From assembly GCA_031772625.1 (NCBI GenBank), contig CM062811.1, forward strand, positions 644,442,820 to 644,506,819: a DNA stretch of 64,000 nt, given 5' to 3'. The stretch comes from Pinus tabuliformis. Lineage: Eukaryota; Streptophyta; Pinopsida; Pinales; Pinaceae. Shown piece after piece: positions 58,123 to 64,000 of this stretch. The notes beneath the pieces were generated by a model. It was not told the origin of the DNA. It saw only the letters and a list, made by a program, of their open reading frames with translations, and searched no databases. A program made the translations under genes and the position numbers. Positions within the stretch are counted from its first letter, which is position 1; the number at the start of each line of letters is the position of its first letter.

Positions 58123-61100
58123 TTAACACATATCAATCCTTTTTGTCCTCTTTTTGGGAGGCGCTACATTACTTGTGGGTGTGGAATGCTCATCACATTG
58201 AACATCCTCCTCATTATTTCTATCTCACATTCGTTGAAATTCAACAATGGTTTCTTGCCAAGGTTCAAGAATGACTATTGGATGATTTTGTGCAACAAGC
58301 AAATCATCATGTGCTTGTATCTCCTCCCCATGCTCACTCCCAAATGTTTCACTTGATTCCTATACACAACACACTTTAACTTGTTATAATAACATTAAAA
58401 CCTCCAATTTATTTATTGCATTATTCATATAATATTATAAAAAACTAACCTCGGATCCATAACCAGTAATTATTTTTTCCCCTCGATTTATCATGTGTTG
58501 GTGAAGACCTTGGGAGCCATGTAATACAACATATTTTAAGTCTTCCTCTGAAGCTTCCTTTTGAAACTGGTGAACCTACATTAACAAAGATAATCATATC
58601 TATAAGGTAAAATAACTAATAAGATATAATTAACTCAACGTGACCATGGTTACTTTGCCTAAAATAGAAAATATAATAGATGGAAATATTACTTACCATA
58701 CCACCATGAATACTATTATATCCACCAGAGCCTAATTTGTGAGATCCAATTTTTGACACCCTAGCTTGGGTTGCTTTTCTTGTATCTCGTAGGCATCTCT
58801 TAGCTCCTCCTTGTGCAGATGGCGTATAGTTTGGATTTCTAAGGAATTTCCTCTTAAACTTGCCATATTTCATAAGTTCATCCCACGTCACTTGGTCTGT
58901 GATCCAAACTGGACGTGGATACATCAAGTTTTTTGTCAAATTTGTCCTTAAATTTGACCTCTTTGAGTGCATGTATTTACTTGCAAGCTGTAAAATAAGT
59001 TCCTTATCAAATCCAGGATTACCAAATGCTATTACTAAATCTTTAAATAGTTCCTCTTTTTTGGCATTGGCTTGTTTCCTCCAATCCATTTGGATGGTAT
59101 TTCCAAATAATTGTTCTGCATGACGAAAAATAAAGTGATAAAATTTCAGCCCTGTTTCATCCTTCAAGATATTTCCTTCTAAAGTGAGAAAGATTGTAAC
59201 TTCTTGCATTCCTTTTGTGGTCACCAATGATATTGTTGTAGTCTTGGGGATTGAGGAAGTTTCCCTTATAGATACATTAGGCACTGTGTCACTTACTTCC
59301 TGCATTTACAATGAAATTGTGGAACTATTAAGAACCCAACCAAAATATGAAACTATTTTTCATGTCTAAAATAATGATCCTAAACATAACAAATGAAATT
59401 ATAAAAAAAATAAAATAATTTTACCCGTTGATCTCTTGCAGGAGCTACACTCTCCAACAATGACATTTCCCATAACTGAATTTGTTCAATTATTTCTTGT
59501 CTGATTTGAAAATTTGTAGGAATATCTGGTAGGAGCCTTAACATTCTTGTTTGTGAGTCTATAAGACTCCTCAAAGAAACTTGTTCTGGTCCTAGTGGGA
59601 GAATGCTGACTAGACCCACATTTGATGTAGAGGTCATGTTATGGGGTTCTGGTCTAGGTGTAGATGGCATAACATGACCCTATATACCAACAGATTGTGT
59701 AAAGGGCATGTTATCGGGTTCTGGTCTAGGTGTAGATGGCATAACATGACCCTCTATACCAACACATTGTATACTTGTTGGAGTCACCCTAGAAACATCC
59801 TGCAAGGCACAAATATAAATAATAAGATGGAATGACAGATGAATAATGTTGAAATATGTAAGTAGGTTCGGTCTTCATAATGACATATCTAATCACAATT
59901 CTATGTAATTTATGTAAGAAAAGGAAAAAGAAGATTATTTTTGTTATGAATGAGGCATGGGTTTCATGAACACATGAAGAAGCAAGTCCCATTATAGAAT
60001 GACAATATCTCAAAAGACTCATTAAAAGAAGGTCATGAAGGTGGCAAATGATCAATGAAATGTATAGTAAAGTTGCAAATAATCATGGCAACCAAAATAC
60101 TAATCAGTACAGATAGGTGTCCATGAGGTATGTATAATAATTTTCTTTTAAAGGGTCCATCATAAGATGTAGTAGGGTTGAATTTATGGGTTTATATTTT
60201 AAGAAATACCCTAGTATTTAGAAACCTTAATCTTAAGGTATTTGTTCCCTATGATTTGATTTCTAGGGCATGGGATAAACTCTAGAATGACATAAATGGA
60301 AAAGAGTATGATCTAAGGTTTGAATTTAAGAAACCCTAAAAAGGCCTCTTGATTACATAAAAATCCTAGAAAAGTAACTTGAAATCATGTTTTGGAATAA
60401 CATATTGCCTCGGTTACTTGTTAAAATAGTATTGTATGTACAAGAAGAAGAAAACGGATGGAGTGATCCATTTGAAGGCATGATGTAGCTCTTTGTAACA
60501 CCTCATAAATCATGGAGTCGTTGTGAATTTTTTTTATTAAATATATGCCCTATATTTCTCAACAAATAACATAATCAAACTCACATAAATAAATGGTTGA
60601 ATCTTACATCTTGCATAACATTAGATGTATATGGGGGCATTAATGATCCCTGCATGCCAACATTGGTTGTATTGAGGGGCATAAATGAATCCTTCATGCC
60701 AACAAAATGCACGATTAGTAAAAACACAAATATTAATAAATATATAGTGAAATACGTTAACTAAATGCACAAAAATATTGATCAAGTCTTACCACTATCA
60801 TTACCTTAGATGTTTTATAAGGTGTTATAGGGGTTAGAATGACTTTAACGATTGCCTGCATTCCACAAACATAAATTAGCATAATATAATAAGGAATATA
60901 AGATAATTGAACATATAAAAGACAATATTCAAGCTTACCTCATGCATCATCATAGCAGCATCTTGCCCTTGTGCATTTGTTAACATTTCCATAAAAGTAG
61001 TGAATATCATTGAATCCCCCATAGTAGCATCGGTAACACCCATGGACCGTACATTCTTAAAAAAACACATAATAACATAAAAATAAGAAAACCTTGATCA

Positions 61101-61338
61101 AAAAACCGATAAGAAAATAGAATCGGTAACACAAAATATGTGTTGAGTGAGCATTGAAGATCTATCCAACACTTTGAGGCAAGCTTATGAGAGTGTTCCA
61201 ACAAGCATTTAACTAGTCACAAACAAACTTTTGAAGTATCATTTTAAAGTTATTTCTAATAACAAATCCAACCTCTAACTAAATCAACAATATAAATAAT
61301 ACAAATACCAAAAGCAACATAAATACCTGGTCTGCCAT
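58123..61338 (-). pseudogene. CACTA TNPA-like transposase gene (Transposase_24), eight exons
   Basis: Minus-strand exons: 61338-61327 (MADQ), 61055-60939, 60855-60805, 60691-60608, 59799-59425, 59299-58697, 58575-58450, 58359-58123. All junctions I checked keep frame, giving about 534 codons, and most sites are clean GT-AG. Exon 5 holds QIRQEIIEQIQLWEMSLLE. Exon 6 holds the plant En/Spm transposase signature (DWRKQANAKKEELFKDL, WDELMKYGKFKRKF, then a basic RKATQARVSKIGSHKLGSGG). The last exon ends with a basic nuclear-localisation-like APPKKRTKR. TNPA-type proteins bind subterminal repeats during transposition. Disruptions: TAG 59682-59680 in a duplicated part of exon 5, and TGA 58227-58225 in exon 8. 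The exon 4 acceptor is uncertain. Confidence 0.8.
59639..59775 (-). repeat. Internal duplication in exon 5 of the TNPA-like gene
   Basis: 'ggttctggtctaggtgtag' through 'catgaccct' occurs at about 59644 and 59716 (plus-strand reading), a tandem of about 72 bases. It encodes two copies of VGI-GHVMPSTPRPEP. One copy has Glu and the other a TAG at the same position. Confidence 0.85.
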
Positions 61339-61344
61339 TTTGTA

Positions 61345-63036
61345 TAGAATAATGTAATAGAAATCTGCGAAGAAAAGTTTTTGGACATTAGTTAGGATCA
61401 TTACATAAATAAATGTTGAAATATATGAAAACATGTAAAACCATAAAATTATTCTAAAATATGTTGGTTTAAACTTCTATGCATGTAATACTAATTTCAT
61501 TGAGGAGTTCTCTGGATTATACTACAAAGGGTAATGCACTGTCTTGAATTATTGTCGCATAATGCAAAGTAATCTCTGTAGAATATCTCCTTGCTACCTA
61601 TAAACATTACTTCACTATCTCATTGCAACCACAATCAACTCCAAACCAGACCTTGCTTGCCTCAAAACCCCAGACCATACCTCAAAATGATTTGTTGCCA
61701 CATAAAAACCTTAGGGGTGATTCGTTGCCACAAACAATCCCTTATAGGTGGTTCGCTGCCACAATTGATACCTCAGGGATGATCTGTTGTCATCAATAGT
61801 GCCTCAGAGGTATCTTTTTATCTCAGAATTGCTTCATAGACATATTGCTGCCATAGTGAAGCCTCAGATTTAATGTGCTGCTATAGATAATGTTTTAGAG
61901 ATAGGCCAATGCCTCAGATAATGTCTCAGGGATGATTTGTTGCCCAGATAATGCCTCAAGATAGTTTGCTGCCATAGTTAGTGTCTGTTCGATCATTTAT
62001 ATAACAACATTCAGAAGTTGGATTAAAGTGAGAGATTTTAGAAAATTAAATGAAAGTCTGGTTGGTTGACTCTCTGCAATTATGGATCGAAACCAACGAG
62101 GTTCCATATATGGTGCTCAAAAAATAAACAGTGTTCCTAACAAAAAAGCATCATTTTGTATATAAAATATTTAAATAAATTATCACCAGTTTATATTAAA
62201 CTGTGAAATCAACATTTGAAAAGCAATGCATATGAAGCATATTAAGCATGCATGGAAACTACTAATTGGAGTCCAAAAAATTATTATGGTAGATGAAGCG
62301 ATATGGTGTGCTGCCTTAGAAGAACACCAATATGCAATAAAGAACCTTGAAATATGCTTGGAAAGTGAAAAGACATAAAATAATGTAGAGCACTGGTGGC
62401 AGAGAGGGTATAAAAACTCAGAATTATGTTTAACCCTCCAATATAGTTAACCACACATGGAATAAGTGAATTCAAATGAATGACAATGCAGTGAATGCCC
62501 ATGAGCTCTAGTTTCATCAATTCATGAGTAAATGTTGGTGTGGGATTAAACCAAATAATGCTAATTTCATGCCTCATACTTCTCAAAGACCCAAGCTACA
62601 AATATCATGGCTTGGTATTATACCTATGTGCAGATTTGTGCAGATTTGAGATGTTTATAGGAGAATCAATCATATTTCCATAACACCCCTCTCGAGCCTA
62701 TTTCATGCTAACGAATTAGAGTCTAGTGCCAAACACATGATCACATATCCAAGCAAAAGATCATCCCAGTGCATCTCCTAGAATGGTGGATATCAAGTGA
62801 CTCAATGTGGCCATTTATTGCACAGAAGTTGAAATATATAACAATGAGCCAATGGGGCATGCATTTTCATAAAAGGATGACCTCATTTCTCAAAACACAC
62901 CTAAAGGAACTAGGATTGTTACAATGTTGTATGTTGGGTTAGGGTGCAACACTATCATGTTATAAGACACAATTGCATATAAAAGGTTATACTCCATCGG
63001 ATACACAAAGAAAATTCCTTTTCTTGTCTTAATTAG
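61345..63036. other. Intergenic DNA with a minisatellite
   Basis: From about 61670 to 61985 a degenerate unit of roughly 30 bases ('cctcagggatgatttgttgcca…') repeats about nine times. The rest shows no domain on either strand. Confidence 0.5.
61670..61985. repeat. Degenerate ~30-bp minisatellite
   Basis: Units share 'gcctcag', 'gatgatttgttgcca' and 'taatg', in decayed form, across about 315 bases. Confidence 0.7.
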
Positions 63037-64000
63037 AAAGGAGACAGTTTTTCATTGACAAGAAAGAATTGTTATTTAGAAAGGAGGCATCATCCAATGA
63101 AGTTCGAGATGGTGAAGAATGCACCATACAGTACATTTCAACTACTTATATTCAAGAAAATCCCATCTCACTTGTTAATAATGAAACTCACGAGTATGGG
63201 TTTAAGAATTCAGACGCAATTGAAAGATATCAAGATCATGTAGTTGAAAAAGAAGAGAAAATTGAACAGGTTTACAAAAGTGAAACTCACGATGATGAAG
63301 AACGAAAATCACATAAGAATTATAACAGTAGCCAAAATGATGGTTGTCCCATGTTGTCTGATGTAGTTTCTTTGAAATTTTGAGATCATCAACTGATTCA
63401 TTCATCATACGATGAACCTCAAGAAGCTTATGAGAATATTTGAGTTTCAGATGTTGGTCTGCAACCTCATAACTCAGCTATTGAGGATGAAGTTCATGAA
63501 GACAAATTTCATTATTCAGAGTCCAGACAATGACAAACAGTTTTATGGCCTTGATGAATTGCATGGTTCGAAAGTGGACAGTGTCTCTAGTATGTATGAG
63601 CCAATGCCTAGTGTTTCCCAGCATGCAGGTGAGTCATCTCATTACAAGGTTGATTGGATTCATGTCTACACACAAATAGAGAGCGATACTTCAAAGCAGA
63701 AATTAAGTTGTTCATGTAATTATAAAGAAACAGAACTAGACACGGCTCAGGACATTGTTGATTCTTCAAACATTTTTGAAGGTAGCATTGATGTGTTCGC
63801 TAGTTCGGGAATGCCTTGACTCTGTTCTAGTTCCCCTAGTATTAATATTAATGATGTGTTCCATTTGCTATAATGATTTCAATACTCCATTAAACAAGCC
63901 CAACCTTACCGACAGTAATGATGTGTTCCTTGTTCAAGTATGGATGAATCTGTTCTTGAAAAAGCAGTCACAGCTGAGGAGAATGTTCAAAATAATCCCA
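63037..64000 (+). pseudogene. Broken acidic exon of an unidentified gene, running off the window
   Basis: After an acceptor-like TTAATTAG (63036) the plus strand is open as …FRKEASSNEVRDGEEC, ERYQDHVVEKEEKIEQVYK, to a TGA at 63381. The same frame continues with DEPQEAYENI and another TGA near 63438. An indel near 63525 then moves the frame to DKQFYGLDELHGSKVDSVSS (ending TGA 63817-63819), and yet another frame reads SMDESVLEKAVTAEENVQNN to the end. The composition (Glu, Ser, Asp, Lys rich) fits a long disordered exon. I do not recognise the family. Confidence 0.45.

Noticed and set aside
60980-60995. 'agtagtg' as a possible opposite CACTA terminus
   Set aside because: It lies inside exon 2 of the TNPA-like gene and lacks the extended inverted repeat and subterminal palindromes.

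Overview
The window is nuclear DNA from a seed plant. The evidence is plant-type tRNAs (Gly-CCC, Asn-GTT, Glu-TTC), plant hAT, CACTA, Copia and Gypsy families, GT-AG introns, and an intron-bearing copy of the plant DNA polymerase delta catalytic subunit. The large AT-rich, TE-filled intergenic space and many old decayed elements would fit a large genome such as a gymnosperm, but I cannot fix the species. I see no intact protein-coding gene. Almost everything recognisable is a mobile element, a tRNA, or a pseudogene.

Layout. 1-2863: AT-rich DNA with small tandem repeats. 2864-12052: a decayed Copia element (LTR 2869-3365, target duplication AGTTT at both ends). Its 3' LTR was hit, one base inside its start, by a 4.1 kb hAT transposon (7439-11565, 8-bp target duplication GTTGGGTG). 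12053-15400: AT-rich DNA with small duplications. 15411-19462: an unusual tRNA neighbourhood. It holds three minus-strand tRNAs and two tandem arrays built on 3' halves of tRNA-Val and tRNA-Asn, each half breaking off inside the anticodon loop. 19463-23280: AT-rich, no gene. 23290-26870: Copia-LTR-like scrap and a Gypsy remnant (PBS and gag). 28152-31190: a 5'-truncated minus-strand Copia with a complete 3' LTR. 32483-39556: a plus-strand Gypsy element interrupted by a 3.76 kb non-coding LTR element (33480-37242, target duplication AAAGG). 39557-39894: a 338-bp TRIM. 39895-43221: a Copia element with a large internal deletion and a 5'-truncated LTR. 43222-46618: mostly unidentified, perhaps with a LINE tail.

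46619 onward looks like one large CACTA (En/Spm) transposon end. It has a terminal CACTACTACATGTAGGGGG followed by about 500 bp of repeated TTGTCTC/GAGACAA palindromes. Further in, all on the minus strand, lie two unidentified exons (48.6-49.0 kb), a 15-exon C-terminal half of POLD1 (52290-56680) and an eight-exon TNPA-like transposase gene (58123-61338). The best reading is a CACTA element that captured part of the replicative polymerase gene with its introns. The opposite terminus was not found, so the capture is an inference. The window ends in a broken, acidic, unidentified exon (63037-64000).

The genes here do not form a pathway. What links them is transposition: nested insertion order can be read from target duplications, and nonsense mutations (many at Gln or Arg codons) dominate the decay.
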